From contig CM019696.1 in NCBI GenBank assembly GCA_009760885.1, forward strand, positions 43,074,221 through 43,138,220: a stretch of DNA of 64,000 nucleotides. The letters run 5' to 3'. The notes beneath the pieces are model-generated. The model saw only the letters and a list, made by a program, of their open reading frames with translations. It did no database searches and was not told where the DNA came from. The stretch's first letter is position 1; the number at the start of each line of letters is the position of its first letter. Position numbers and translations under genes: made by a program. This stretch comes from Achatina immaculata (lineage: Eukaryota; Mollusca; Gastropoda; Stylommatophora; Achatinidae). Shown here piece after piece: positions 21,537-32,871 of the stretch.

Positions 21537-21950
21537 TTCATTCACTCAGTCTGTCACTTGCATGTCCCTCGCGGAACTTTGCCTCCCTAGCAGCTCTCCT
21601 GTAGGCCACTGTCCCTTGCGGGACATGCAATGAATGAACAGCTCTCCTTTAGGTCTCTCTAACAGCACTCCGTTAGGTCTCTTGGTTGTGAGCAAGATGC
21701 CTTGCTGCTGATGCATCCATTTGCAGATCATCTTCCATTTCGTGCAGCCATTTTCGTCTTGGTCTTCCTCTCTTTCTTTTTCCCATTATGTACCCTTCTA
21801 AGAAGGTTTTCTCTAGATTATCATGGCGTTTAATGTGTGCAAAATATTTAAGTTTTCTCTCTTTAATCCTCTTTACTAGCCAGCCTTCTTCAATAGTAAG
21901 TTCTTGTAGTATGGATATATTTGTTCTTTTTTTTGTATCCATGATATTTG
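21537..21950 (-). mobile_element. RTE-like fragment, subfamily B, 3' end
   Basis: The minus strand encodes TNISILQELTIEEGWLVKRI, the AHIKRHDNLEKTFLEGYIMG block, a basic KRKRGRPRRKWLHEMEDD segment and HLAHNQET. The 3' end has been rearranged: the terminal motif (acttgcatgtccc) appears twice, once inverted (gggacatgcaatgaatgaac at 21620-21639), so the last 130 bp is not a simple end. Tail is the ATTC/GAAT type. Confidence 0.82.
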
Positions 21951-22089
21951 GAGAACTCTTCTGTAGCATTTACATTCAAAGGCATTTATGTGTTTCTCAG
22001 CTGTTTTCTATCTTTTAGAATAAGGCATTGGAATCTCTCCTTCCTACCTCCTTCCCTCCCCCCCAAACCACACACAATCATTTACACTC

Positions 22090-22092
<3 letters not shown>

Positions 22093-22143
<51 letters not shown>

Positions 22144-22148
22144 GTGAG
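22093..22148. repeat. GA microsatellite
   Basis: Near-perfect (GA)n with single interruptions at 22131 and 22145. Confidence 0.95.
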
Positions 22149-22164
22149 ATGGACTAAAAGATTT

Positions 22165-22700
22165 CATTTTCATGTGAAATTAAATGTAACTGTACAAGTA
22201 TAATATGTAACTGTACACGATCTAACTGCACAAGGTGTAACCTGTACAAGTTAAAGGTGAAAATGTACAAGATGTAACTGTACAAGTATAAGATAACTAT
22301 TCAAGTATAAGATGAAACTGAGCAAGTATAAGATTACTGTACACATAAAAGATAACTGTACAAATATAAAATATACCTGTACAAGTATAAGATGTAACTG
22401 TACAACTGCAGGATGTAAATGTACAAGATGTAACTGTACAAGTATGAGATGTAAATGTACAAGTATATGATAACTGTACAAGTATGAGATGTAACGGTAC
22501 AGGTATAAGATGTAACTAAAAGTACAAGATGTAACGGTACAAGTATAATATGTAACTAAAAATACAAGAAGTAACTGTACCAGTACAAGATTAAGTGTAT
22601 AAGAAGTATCTGTACAAGATGTAATTGTACAAGTACTCGATTTTCTGTATAAGATGTTTCTGTACAAGATGTGTCTGTACAAGATGTACCTGTACAAATT
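22165..22700. repeat. Degenerate 17- to 24-bp array
   Basis: Imperfect repeats of gtaactgtacaagtataaga with frequent insertions and deletions. Confidence 0.85.
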
Positions 22701-22799
22701 GTAGTGGCAGTACAGCAGAAAAGATAAACTTCGTGGGTACATGAAAGTGTAATCTGATAACATGAATACCAAGTAAGAAGTACCTTAACTTAGCAACTA

Positions 22800-23452
22800 T
22801 GACAGTGGTGATAGTGGTTATGGTGGTGACAGTGAAGATAGTGATGATAGTGATGATACTGATGATAGTGGTTATAGTGGTGACAGTGAAGATAGCGATG
22901 ATAGTGATGATACTGATTATAGTGGTTATAGTGGTGACAGTGAAGATAGCTATGATAATGATGATACTGATGATAGTGGTTATAGTGATGATAATGGTGA
23001 TAGTGATGCTACTGATGATACTGATGAAAATGATGACAGTGATGATAGTGATGATGGTGATAATGGTGATGGTAATGATGATGGTGATGATAGTGGTGAT
23101 AGTAATGCTACTGATGATAATGGTGATAGTGGTGATAGTGATGATACTGATGATTATGGGGATAGTGATGATACTGATGACAGTGGTGATAGTTATGATA
23201 GTGAGGATAGTAGGGATAACGATGATAACCAGGGGATTTATAATATTGATGATAGTGATGATAGTTATGATAGTGGTGATAGTGATGATAGTGGTGTTAG
23301 TGATGATATTGGTGATAGTGGTGGTATTGGTGATAATGATAATAATGATGATAGTAGTGATAGTGATGATAATGATGATAGTTGTGATTGTGGTGATAGA
23401 GGTGATACTGATGATAATGATGATAGTGATGATAATGATGATGATGCTAAAA
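22800..23452. repeat. Long GAT-based triplet array (GATGATAGTGGT family)
   Basis: About 650 bp of trinucleotide-phased repeat built from gat, agt, ggt and act. Because every substitution keeps the triplet phase, a 218-codon frame of Ile, Val and Met stays open on the plus strand. This is repeat-driven, with no protein family signal. Confidence 0.93.
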
Positions 23453-23574
23453 TGAGCGAGAAATACACAGCTGTGTCCGAACGTTAGAAATAAAAATGGT
23501 TAGAAAACACAACATTAAACTTATCAGCAGTTACAGAAGTACCATAAGGCAAATGTAATGTTGTTACTTTCAAT

Positions 23575-23990
23575 TTGTCACTTGTTAACAAAGCTCATCT
23601 TATCCGAAGAATATTACTCTTCAGATCTCTGCTTGCACTAATATTGTTACTTATCATCAATTCTTTGCTTACAGTAACATTGTTACTTATCATCATTATT
23701 TGCAGTAATATTGTTACTTATCATCAAATCTCTATTTACAGTAACATTGTTACTTCATCGACAAGTCTGTCTTTGTCTGTGCCTCTCTATCTTTTGACCC
23801 TCTCCATGTATCTCTGTCTCTATGTCTTTCTATCTTTTGACCCTCTCCATGTATCTCTGTCTCTATGTCTTTCTATCTTTTGACCCTCTCCATGTATCTC
23901 TGTCTCTATGTCTTTCTATCTTTTGATCCTATCCATGTATCTCTGTCTCTATGTCTTTCTATCTTTTGAGAATCTTCATATACCTCTATC
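23575..23990. repeat. Two short arrays (about 50 bp and 43 bp)
   Basis: At about 23640-23760, three loose copies around cagtaacattgttacttatc. At about 23775-23990, four to five copies of a 43-bp unit with ctatcttttgaccctctcca and atctctgtctctatg. Confidence 0.88.
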
Positions 23991-24081
23991 TATGTCTCTC
24001 AGTTTATTTGTCTCTCTCCTTGTATATCTGTCTCTCTTTGTCTGTCTGTTTGCTTCCATGGCTCTGTCCCTCTTCTCTCTC

Positions 24082-24082
<1 letters not shown>

Positions 24083-24160
<78 letters not shown>

Positions 24161-24161
24161 G
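24083..24161. repeat. (CTAT)n microsatellite
   Basis: About 19 perfect tetranucleotide copies. Confidence 0.97.
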
Positions 24162-24479
24162 CCTCATTGTCAGTGTTTCTCTTTATATCTGTGCTCCAGT
24201 CTGTATCTTTATAGCGCTGTGTGATTCCTCTTATCCGTTTGCTTTTGTCTTTCCCTCTCTCTCGTTTTTGTCCATTTTCCTTTCTCTTTTTTCTTCCTCC
24301 CTCTCCCGCTTATATCTATATCATTCACCCTAGTCGGCCTAGCACATGATGATGATGGTTCTGTACAACATCCTGTGTGTATGTGATCATGGATGTAGTT
24401 TTAGTCACTCTGTGAAGGTGATACGTGAACATATGGAAGTATCACAGAAGGTTGTGAGCGTGATTTATATGAACATATA

Positions 24480-24966
24480 AAAGAGTATGGTTTTGGTGAT
24501 TTTCCAGCATTCACTTCCATAGAGTAGTACACTTAGAACATTACTCTTAAATATCCTGATTTTCATATTTATGCTTAGTTTTTTTCTATTTTTTTTATTT
24601 CCATATAGTCTGCAGCACTGCAAAAGCCTGGTTTGCTCTAGTAAGTCTGCTGTTGATGTCCTCTGTGCTGTCTCCATTTTCTACTACCTTACTGCCAAGG
24701 TATACAAATTCGTTGACCTCCTCTACTAACTTGCTATCTACTCTGAGTATATTTCTGTTGTTCACATTTTGCTTCATTAACTTTGTCTTTCCTACGTTGA
24801 TCTTTTGTCCTTTGTTGTTTGCATTCTGAGTTAGCTTGTTTATTTTATCTTGCATATCTTTGTGGCTGCTTGATAGCAGACAAATATCGTCCGCAGTCAA
24901 GGTCCTCCAGCACTGTTTCAAGGTCCATTGTAATCCTCTGCGTTTGTCTGATGTTGCCTCCTTCAT
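24480..24966 (-). pseudogene. RTE-C RT palm and thumb fragment (inverted half)
   Basis: The RT catalytic ADD motif is in TADDICLLSSS; the thumb-like LLYGSECW block is at the left end. A stop or shift occurs around the poly-T tract at 24575-24600, where the frame moves to KKLSINMKIRIFKSNVLS. About 160 codons remain. It lacks everything upstream of the palm's second half. Confidence 0.82.
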
Positions 24967-25336
24967 TAACAAGTTGAATTCTTTCCAGACTAAATGTTTA
25001 CGAAGAATTAGAAAAATATTTTGGCCAAACACCATAAGAAATAACATCTTGTTGGCAGAAATGCAGATGAAACCACTGACAACAATTATTGAGGAAAGAC
25101 GCTGGCGATGGTTGGGACATGTGCTCCTAATGACGGACAACTCACTATCAAAAATAGCACTAAGATGGACACCACAGGGGAACAGAAGTAAGGGTAGACC
25201 AAAAGAGACATGGAAAAGAACAACAGAAAGGATGTTTAGCAATAGAGGGCTCACCTGGGCAAGAGCAGAAAAAAAGACAAAGGACAGGCATTTGTGGAAA
25301 ACCCTTGCGGAAGCCCCATGTGCCCTGGGCACTTAA
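24967..25336 (+). pseudogene. RTE-C C-terminal fragment
   Basis: About 120 codons ending in a natural stop at 25334-25336, directly followed by a GGTTCAGAGAGA transition to the (GA)n tail. A second copy of this end lies at 50466-50692 with the same stop and tail, which defines the true 3' end of the subfamily. Confidence 0.85.
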
Positions 25337-25338
25337 GG

Positions 25339-25344
<6 letters not shown>

Positions 25345-25389
<45 letters not shown>
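25345..25389. repeat. (GA)n tail of RTE-C
   Basis: About 22 GA copies immediately after the RTE-C stop. Interpreted as the element's 3' microsatellite tail. Confidence 0.9.
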
Positions 25390-25391
<2 letters not shown>

Positions 25392-25587
25392 AAGAGTATG
25401 TTTTGTTGTTTAAATCTCCAAGTACTTTTCTTTTGTCCAGTCACGTGACCTAATATGTGATCATTTTTGCACATACTCTTGTCTTGTCTTGTCTCCTTCC
25501 TCTGTCAATGCTATGTAAGTATCAGAGGTTTGCTTCATATCAGAACATATTTAAGGTTTTCGTTATCTCTTCCATCCATCTCATTGC

Positions 25588-25739
<152 letters not shown>

Positions 25740-26689
25740 ATTCAACCATCAATTAGTAAGAATATCTCCAGTAAGATGTATGTATCCCGTAACTTTCGCC
25801 TGTACGAAATGTGTGTAACTTTGATGTGTCAGTGTATCTTCTGTGCAATTGTTATAGAATTTGTAAAATTTTGTAGTCTTTACGTATATATCTTGCAACT
25901 TTTCTCTTTAAATTAAACATCTTGTCAATTTTCCACGAAAATTTAATAGATCTTGAAACATTTCAGTGTATGTCTTATAGATGTTATAACTTTTGGTCTG
26001 TAAGTATGTTTTATAAACCACGTAATAACTGCCCAGTATATTTTATACGTTTTGTATCGTTCCCTTGCACGTTATGTAGATTTTGTAACTTTTTTCTTCA
26101 TATAAGATCTTGTAACAAAGACGTCACTTCACTTGTCGACTGAAGTACTTTCCTACAAACATCTCATGCGTCAATAAAGTCGACGTTATGGCATATACGA
26201 CCTTCAGTGATGCCAAGAAGGATCTCGATTATATTAAGATGTTATGGTTGGACTTTAAAAAACAAATTATTCTGGGGGTGTCCAAGTTAACGTGTTTATT
26301 CTAGGGACTGGAACAATGCACGTCCAATCTAGTAGCCATCACTTGTTAAGTTGATCAGATCAGCTTGTTGTGTATTCTTGCCAGTTCCAGCTCTCAGACA
26401 CGTCCAGGGTCACAAGACGTCAGTCACCCGGGGGGAGGGCGGTTGTCACGTGACAACTTCCCTGTGGCAAGGAAACATATTTTTGTACTCTCTCCAGACA
26501 AAATACGTCATTGCAAGGTTTATCTTGTGACAGAATTGTTAACAAGACAGAGATGCAGGTCACCAAGTCAAGAGAGTCACTAGTTCCAAGATATGGCGGC
26601 TTGCACGGAGAAACATCTTAGAGCAGACATGACATTTGGCACAACTGATATTGGACAAGATATTTCATATGAGACATAGGAAAAACCTG
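25740..26689. other. No gene seen; weak degenerate repeats
   Basis: From about 25790 to 26120 loosely repeated strings such as ttttgtaac and tgtaacttt occur at about 30- to 50-bp spacing. 26120-26689 looks single-copy, with no protein-family signal in its short frames. Confidence 0.55.
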
Positions 26690-26771
26690 GAATATATTTC
26701 GCATCTAACATAGAACACAAACCTGCAATATATGTGGCATCTAACAGAACAAAAACCTGGGATATATATGG
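26690..26771. repeat. 36-bp minisatellite, left remnant
   Basis: Two to three units with caaaaacctgggatatat and tggcatctaaca, the same family as 29037-29760. The two were one array before the RTE-D insertion. Confidence 0.85.
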
Positions 26772-26789
26772 CAATCAATCAATCAAGTG

Positions 26790-27660
26790 CCGTGCCGCGT
26801 GGCATAGGCGATCATTTCTCTCCACAATTCCCTGTCTTTAGACTTGATTATGAGATCTGCCGGTGACTTTCTTCCTAGCCACACTGACAGCCCATCCAGT
26901 AACTTCTCTCTCTGTCTTCCTCTGTCTCTTCTTCCCTCAGTTTTTCAAGTTTCCACAGTGTGTTCCAATTTTCCTCTTCTCAGAAAAAGTCTTACAAATC
27001 TCGCTTGTTTACCTCTGATATTTGCTATAATTTGCCTTTTAATCCGGCCTTTCTTAAGACTTCTTCCTTGGTTTTCTTAGATGTCCATGGTACCTTCAAC
27101 ATCCTTCTTATGAACCACATTTCCATGGCCTCCATTTCTCGCTGTTTTCTCTTATTCATGGATCATGTTTCACATCCATAAAACAGACTTGGCTCGATGT
27201 AACATTTAAGTACTCGGAATCTTGTTTCCATTGATATGGATCTGTTGTACAAGATGTTTCTCATTTTCTGGAATGCTAACTTGGCCTGAGCAGTCTGCTT
27301 TTTTTATTTCGTTGTGATATTTCCCATCAGCTGTTATAATTGTTCTTAAATACTTCAATCTATCAACTTGTATTTCAATTCTGTGCCATCGATGGTAATG
27401 GTACATTTTGGTGGTATTTTATTCTTTGATATGACCATCACTTCAGTCTTATTTTTATTCAGGCTGAGACCTTTACTTTCATGAACCACGACGTCCAGAA
27501 GAGCCTGCAGCTCTCCTTCACTTTTAGAAATCAGAACTGTGTCGTCTGTATATCTTAAGTTGTTAAGCGTGTACCTAATTAGAAGCTCTCTATATTTCTG
27601 ATTATGTTTCCACTGTACAAGGAGAAGAGGTCAGGAGATAAAACACAGCCAATTTTATGT
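26790..27660 (-). pseudogene. RTE-D RT C-terminal region remnant
   Basis: The minus strand gives GCVLSPDLFSLYSGNI (motif B region), NNLRYTDDTVLISKSEG (YTDD instead of YADD), KIPPKCTITIDGTELK, then after shifts FRVLKCYIEPSLFYGCETWS, KMWFIRRMLKVPW-like sequence and a basic tail. It is similar to subfamily A in order and motifs but clearly diverged. Confidence 0.82.
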
Positions 27661-28089
27661 CTTGGAATGCTCCTACTTGAATCTCAACCTTCATTGCTGC
27701 TGATTGCTGCCATATATATATATTATATTGTTCTTGTATTGCTTTATCTTTCCGTAACAGCTCTCTCTATAGTTCTTTGTTTTTAGCTGCTACCCTTAAC
27801 ATCTTTAACTTTTCCTACGACTGGGATGTGATCACTGTTGCAGTCTGCGCTTGGTCATGTTTCCACGGACATTAGTGAGTTCCTGAATCTTCTGTTGATC
27901 ATAATGTAATTTGTCTGGTTACGTATGTTATTATTAGGGATTTTCCATGTCCATAGTCGCCTTGGGTGTTGTTTAAACCAAGTATTTCTTCTTATTATTT
28001 TATTCTTTTCTGCCAACTCAATCAATGTCTCTCTCACCTCTTCTATTTCTGTTACCTAGTCCATACTTGCCAGTAGCTTCATTCAGTCC

Positions 28090-28715
28090 GAAATTTCGCG
28101 TTTAAATCACACAGAACAAAGTTACTTCCCATGGTTTGCACTGTTTCATTGCCATGTCCAGATTGTTGTAAAATTCTGTTATCTCATCATCAGAGCTTTC
28201 TGAAGTTGGTGCGTATACTTGGATGAGATTTGTGTCTATTGGATGGCCCTGTAATTTAACCATTAACATTCTGTCTGATATGCACCAGAAACATTTCACA
28301 GTTCTTGCTGTCTTCTTATCCAATATTATGCCGACTCCATTTCTATGCTGGTTTCCCCCGGAATATATTATTTTGAAGTCTTTATGATCTCTGCTTCCCG
28401 CTCCAGTCTATCTCATTTCACATAAACCAAGAATGTTAATTTCCATTTTTTTTCAATTCTTATTCGATGTTTTCCTGTTTTTTCAAGTTCTGTTAGTGTT
28501 CTAATGTTCCATGTTGCAATTACTGTGTTGTTACTTGTGTTTTCTTTGCGTACAGTAGTTGGATGATGATCTGGTAGCACCTGTCGCATGTGATTGTCCC
28601 TACCGGACGAGGTGGTTCCACTGTAACCCCCATTAACGTCGTTATGTTTCAAAGAATTGTGGATTGTCATGATTGTCTTGGGAATGTACAGTATTGGTTT
28701 CCCCTTGCCTTCCAC
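28090..28715 (-). pseudogene. RTE-D apurinic-like endonuclease remnant
   Basis: The minus-strand frame begins at 28715 with MEGKGKPILYIPKTIMTIHN and reaches NTVIATWNIRTLTELEKTGK, the conserved start of APE-like endonucleases of non-LTR elements. Further on, ISDRMLMVKLQGHPIDTNLI and QVYAPTSESSDDEITEFYNN match the central endonuclease strands. Stops and shifts at 28400 and 28100 break it. This nuclease nicks target DNA in intact relatives; the copy cannot encode a working enzyme. Confidence 0.82.
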
Positions 28716-28739
28716 CGGTTTGTTTATGGTTTACTCCAC

Positions 28740-29036
28740 TAACCTTTGACTCTGGCCAGAACCGACCCTGCAAGGCAGCAGGGAGTTTGAAATCAGAGTT
28801 TTCCTTCTCCTAGATGAGCTACCAACCAAGACTAACGACTCTCATCTACCCGAAACGTCTGGTTTTCAAGCACTAGCCTTTCGCCCCTTCTCCTGTCAGT
28901 TTAAACAGTTCCGCCACGAGAAGGCCAGGAGCTGGACTTGGAATGTCAGAAGCTATTTGAGACGCACGCCTTGGAGACATTTAATTGGAGTGGAAAGCTT
29001 ATCCTCCACCCCATCTTCGCCTATTACAGTGCTTAG
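28740..29036 (-). promoter_or_regulatory. RTE-D 5' untranslated/promoter region
   Basis: Non-coding 5' region of the minus-strand element. Its outermost 90 bp (28946-29036), including gcacgccttggagacattta, is closely matched at 54312-54404, at the right edge of a different element. In intact non-LTR elements this region holds an internal promoter. That role is inferred. Confidence 0.55.
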
Positions 29037-29760
29037 AACTATATATGTGGCATCTAACAAAGAACACAAACTAGGAATACATAAAAACTAGTGATACATA
29101 AAAACTATGGGTAGATGTGACACCTAACAAAAAACAAAAATATGGTATATATGTGGCATCTAACAAAGAACAAAAATCTGGGATATATGTGGGATCTAAC
29201 AGAACAAAAACCTGGGATATATGTGGCATCTAAAAAAGAACAAAAACTAGGGGTATATGTGGCATCTAAAAAATAACAAAAACCTGGGATATATGTGAGA
29301 TTTAACATAGAACAAAAAACTGATATATATGTAAGATCTAACATAGAACAAAAACCTGGGATATATGTGAGATCTAACATAGAACAAAAACCTATCTGGG
29401 ATATACCTGGCATCTAACAAAGAACAAAAACCTGGGATATATGCGGCATCTAACGCAGAACATAAACTTGCCATCTAAAAGAACAAAAACCTGGGATATA
29501 TGTGAGATCTAAAAGAACAAAAACCTGAGATATATGTGAATTTAAAAGAACAAAAACATGGAATATATGTGAGATCTAACGTAGAACAAAAACCTGGGAT
29601 AAACGTGTCATCTAACATAGAATAAAACTTGTGATATGCGTGGCATCTAACAAAGAACAAAAACCTGAGATATATGTGGCATCTAACAAATGCCTGAAAT
29701 ATATGTGGCATCTAACAAATGCCTGGAATATATGTGGCACCTAGCAAAGAACACAAACGT
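29037..29760. repeat. 36-bp minisatellite
   Basis: About 20 imperfect copies of a 36-bp unit with caaaaacctgggatatatgt and ggcatctaaca, with indels in many copies. Confidence 0.92.
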
Positions 29761-30371
29761 CCAAAGAAAATGACATCGGTCTATGGAAGTCTGGAATCGA
29801 GATGATATTAAATATAGAATAAAAGTCAGTAATAGAAATACATCAGATATAGAATAAAAGTATAGAATAAAAATGAAATCAGGTAAAGACTGGAGTTTGG
29901 AATAGAAAAAATATGTAGAAAAAATTGTGACACAGAGGTGACATTTGATATATAAAAGGAGTCTGTAATAAAAATGACATCAGGTACAGGATACACATTT
30001 GTAACAGAGATGACATTTATATGAAAGAGAAGTATGGAATGTGGTGACATTAGGTATATAAATGAAGTTCAGAATAGAGATGACATCAAGTCTGGAACTG
30101 ACGTTCAGAATGGAGATAACAACAGGTATAGAACTGAATTTCAGAATAAAGATGACAGCATGTATAGAATTGAAGTTTAGAATAGAGATAACACAAGGTA
30201 TAGAACTTTAGTTCGGAATAGAGATGACATCAAGCATGCAACAAACGTCTTACATATATATGACATCTGGAATGCTAGAAATGTCTTATATAGATATGAC
30301 ATCTGGTATAGAACATACGTCTGTAATAAGAACGAGACCTGGTATAGAGTAAACTTTGGAAAAGAGATGAC
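29761..30371. repeat. Degenerate array, about 35-38 bp
   Basis: Loose repeats of tagagatgacatcaggtata and agaacgaagttcagaat. No gene. The right end abuts the RTE-A insertion. Confidence 0.75.
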
Positions 30372-32594
30372 ATCACATAAGTCTGTTATGAGAAGAACAA
30401 GGAAAAAGATAAAAATGGAAATAGCAGATGGACAGTTTGGATTTGTTGAAGGAAAGGGAACACACAATGCCATTTATGCTTTACGAACACTAACAGAAAG
30501 AGCTTTAGAAGTACAGAAGGATCTCTACTTATGCTTCATTGATTACACCAAGGCATTTGACAAGGTGAAACATAATGAAATTATTAAAATGCTTGAAGAC
30601 ATCAGTATAGACGGCAAAGACCTGAGGATTTAAAACATCTATACTGGCTCCAAGAAGCAGCAATTCGAGTCAAAATAGAAGGGAAAAATATCAACCTATA
30701 AAACAAGGGGTGCGACAAGGATGTGTACTATCTCCAGACATTTTTTCTCTGTACAGCGAGAATATTCTAAGAACGATCATCACAGAACCAGGCATAATAA
30801 CTGGAGGATACAATATTAACAACCTTCGGTATGCTGACGACACAGTACTTATAGCTGAGAACCAACAAGACCTGCAAAATCTCTTGGATAAAGTACCTAA
30901 AGAAAGTGAACAGAAAGGCCTTACTTTATAAACATAAAAAAGACAGAAACTATGGTTATATCTAAGAAACAAAATCCACCAATATGCAGTATAAAATTAA
31001 ACGTAACTGTTCTAAAGCAGGTGCATAAATTCAAATACCTTGGAGCTGTAATAACTTCAGATGGGAAATGCAGAACAGAAATTATGAACAGAATAGGCCA
31101 AGCAAAGACTGCATTTCAGAGAATGAGAAACATATTAGCTAACACATCCTTATTAATGAATGTTAGAAAATGAGTCCTAAAATGCTATATTGAACCTATC
31201 TTGTTATATGGAAGTGAATCATGGACAATAGGCAAGTCTGCACAAAAATCATTGGAAGCAGCAGAAATGTGGTTTATTAGAAAAATGTTGCGAATCCGCT
31301 GGACAGCAAAAATAACTAATGAAGAATGTATGAGAAGAGCTGGAGAGACAAAAAACCTTGTCAAAAAGATAAGAGAGAGACAATGTACTTTCATAGGACA
31401 TGCAATGAGAAGAGGGGGCATTGAAAATATTATAACAACAGGATAAATAGAGGGAAGAAGAGCAAGAGGAAGACCAAGAGAAAGAGCTTTAGAAGTACAG
31501 AAGGATCTCTACTTATGCTTCATTGATTACACCAAGGCATTTGACAAGGTGAAACATAATGAAATTATTAAAATGCTTGAAGACATCAGTATAGACGGCA
31601 AAGACCTGAGGATTTAAAACATCTATACTGGCTCCAAGAAGCAGCAATTCGAGTCAAAATAGAAGGGAAAAATATCAACCTATAAAACAAGGGGTGCGAC
31701 AAGGATGTGTACTATCTCCAGACATTTTTTCTCTGTACAGCGAGAATATTCTAAGAACGATCATCACAGAACCAGGCATAATAACTGGAGGATACAATAT
31801 TAACAACCTTCGGTATGCTGACGACACAGTACTTATAGCTGAGAACCAACAAGACCTGCAAAATCTCTTGGATAAAGTACCTAAAGAAAGTGAACAGAAA
31901 GGCCTTACTTTATAAACATAAAAAAGACAGAAACTATGGTTATATCTAAGAAACAAAATCCACCAATATGCAGTATAAAATTAAACGTAACTGTTCTAAA
32001 GCAGGTGCATAAATTCAAATACCTTGGAGCTGTAATAACTTCAGATGGGAAATGCAGAACAGAAATTATGAACAGAATAGGCCAAGCAAAGACTGCATTT
32101 CAGAGAATGAGAAACATATTAGCTAACACATCCTTATTAATGAATGTTAGAAAATGAGTCCTAAAATGCTATATTGAACCTATCTTGTTATATGGAAGTG
32201 AATCATGGACAATAGGCAAGTCTGCACAAAAATCATTGGAAGCAGCAGAAATGTGGTTTATTAGAAAAATGTTGCGAATCCGCTGGACAGCAAAAATAAC
32301 TAATGAAGAATGTATGAGAAGAGCTGGAGAGACAAAAAACCTTGTCAAAAAGATAAGAGAGAGACAATGTACTTTCATAGGACATGCAATGAGAAGAGGG
32401 GGCATTGAAAATATTATAACAACAGGATAAATAGAGGGAAGAAGAGCAAGAGGAAGACCAAGAGAAATGATACTGGACAGTCTGACGGGATGGTGTGAGA
32501 GGAGATCACCAACTGAGCTCATGGCTTGCATGAAGGATCTATGCTCTGGAGGGGCATAATAGCCGACACTAGTCAGCACCTGATGATGATGATG
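30372..32594 (+). mobile_element. RTE-like element, subfamily A, longest copy, with an internal tandem duplication
   Basis: The plus strand encodes RRTRKKIKMEIADGQFGFVE, then DLYLCFIDYTKAFDKVKHNE (palm motif A), [19 protein letters not shown] (motif B), [20 protein letters not shown] (motif C, YADD), the thumb block LYGSESWTIGKSAQKSLEAA and the basic GHAMRRGGIENIITTG tail. The order then restarts at ALEVQKDLYLCFIDYTKAFD because of a 984-bp duplication, runs through once more and ends in EMILDSLTGWCERRSPTEL and a short (ATG)n tail at 32580-32594. Both copies share the same stops (at about 30631 and 31171 in copy 1), so the element was dead before duplication. It is 5'-truncated. Confidence 0.9.
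30500..32467. repeat. 984-bp tandem duplication inside RTE-A
   Basis: Copy 1 is 30500-31483 and copy 2 is 31484-32467, identical as far as I can read. The junction has five bases of microhomology (agaaa). Confidence 0.93.
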
Positions 32595-32871
32595 TTAGAT
32601 GGATCTAAGTGAGTGTAGAATTAGAAGTGAACGTTAGATGGATCTAAGTGAGTGTAGAATTAGAAGTCAGTGTTAGGTGGACCTATCTGAGTGTAGAATT
32701 AGAAGTCAGTGTTAGGTGGACCTATCTGAGTATAGAATTAGAAGTCAGTGTTAGGTGGACCTGTCTGAGTATAGAATTAGAAGTCAGTGTTAGGTGGACC
32801 TATAGTATAGAATTAGAAATGAGTGTTAGGAGGACCTATCTGAGTATAGAATTAGAAGTGAGCGTTGCAAC
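32595..32871. repeat. 39- to 40-bp minisatellite
   Basis: About seven copies with gagtgtagaattagaagtca and gttaggtggacctatct. Confidence 0.92.

Larger units (their letters stand above)
24470..25344 (+). mobile_element. RTE-like element, subfamily C, 5' part inverted (twin-priming pattern)
   Basis: The plus-strand part (about 24970-25336) encodes the C-terminal end with SFQTKCLRRIRKIFWP, RRWRWLGHVLLMTDNSLS, ALRWTPQGNRSKGRPKETWK and a LAEAPCALGT ending, followed by a (GA)n tail. The minus-strand part (about 24966 down to 24480) encodes the preceding RT region with LMKEATSDKRRGLQWTLKQC, ADDICLLSSSHKDMQDKINK, VNEFVYLGSKVVENGDSTED and SVLLYGSECWKITKT. In an intact element KITKT should directly precede SFQTKCLRRI, but here it lies at the far outer edge in inverted orientation. 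Confidence 0.85.
26772..29036 (-). mobile_element. RTE-like element, subfamily D, nearly end-to-end but internally deleted
   Basis: Reading leftward on the minus strand: a 5' untranslated region (29036-28720), an endonuclease start (28715), RT remnants, and a 3' end with an (ATTG)n tail, seen as CAATCAATCAATC at 26773-26785. It interrupts a 36-bp array: unit sequence lies directly on both sides, and the junctions share tatatatg and ggca, a possible short target duplication. The segment between the endonuclease and RT motif B (most of the RT N-terminal half) is missing near 27650-27850. All frames are broken. Confidence 0.85.

Noticed and set aside
22800..23455. 218-codon frame of Val, Ile and Met as a membrane protein
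   Set aside because: It arises from GAT-type triplet repeats in which all changes keep the phase. No loops, charged residues or start context.
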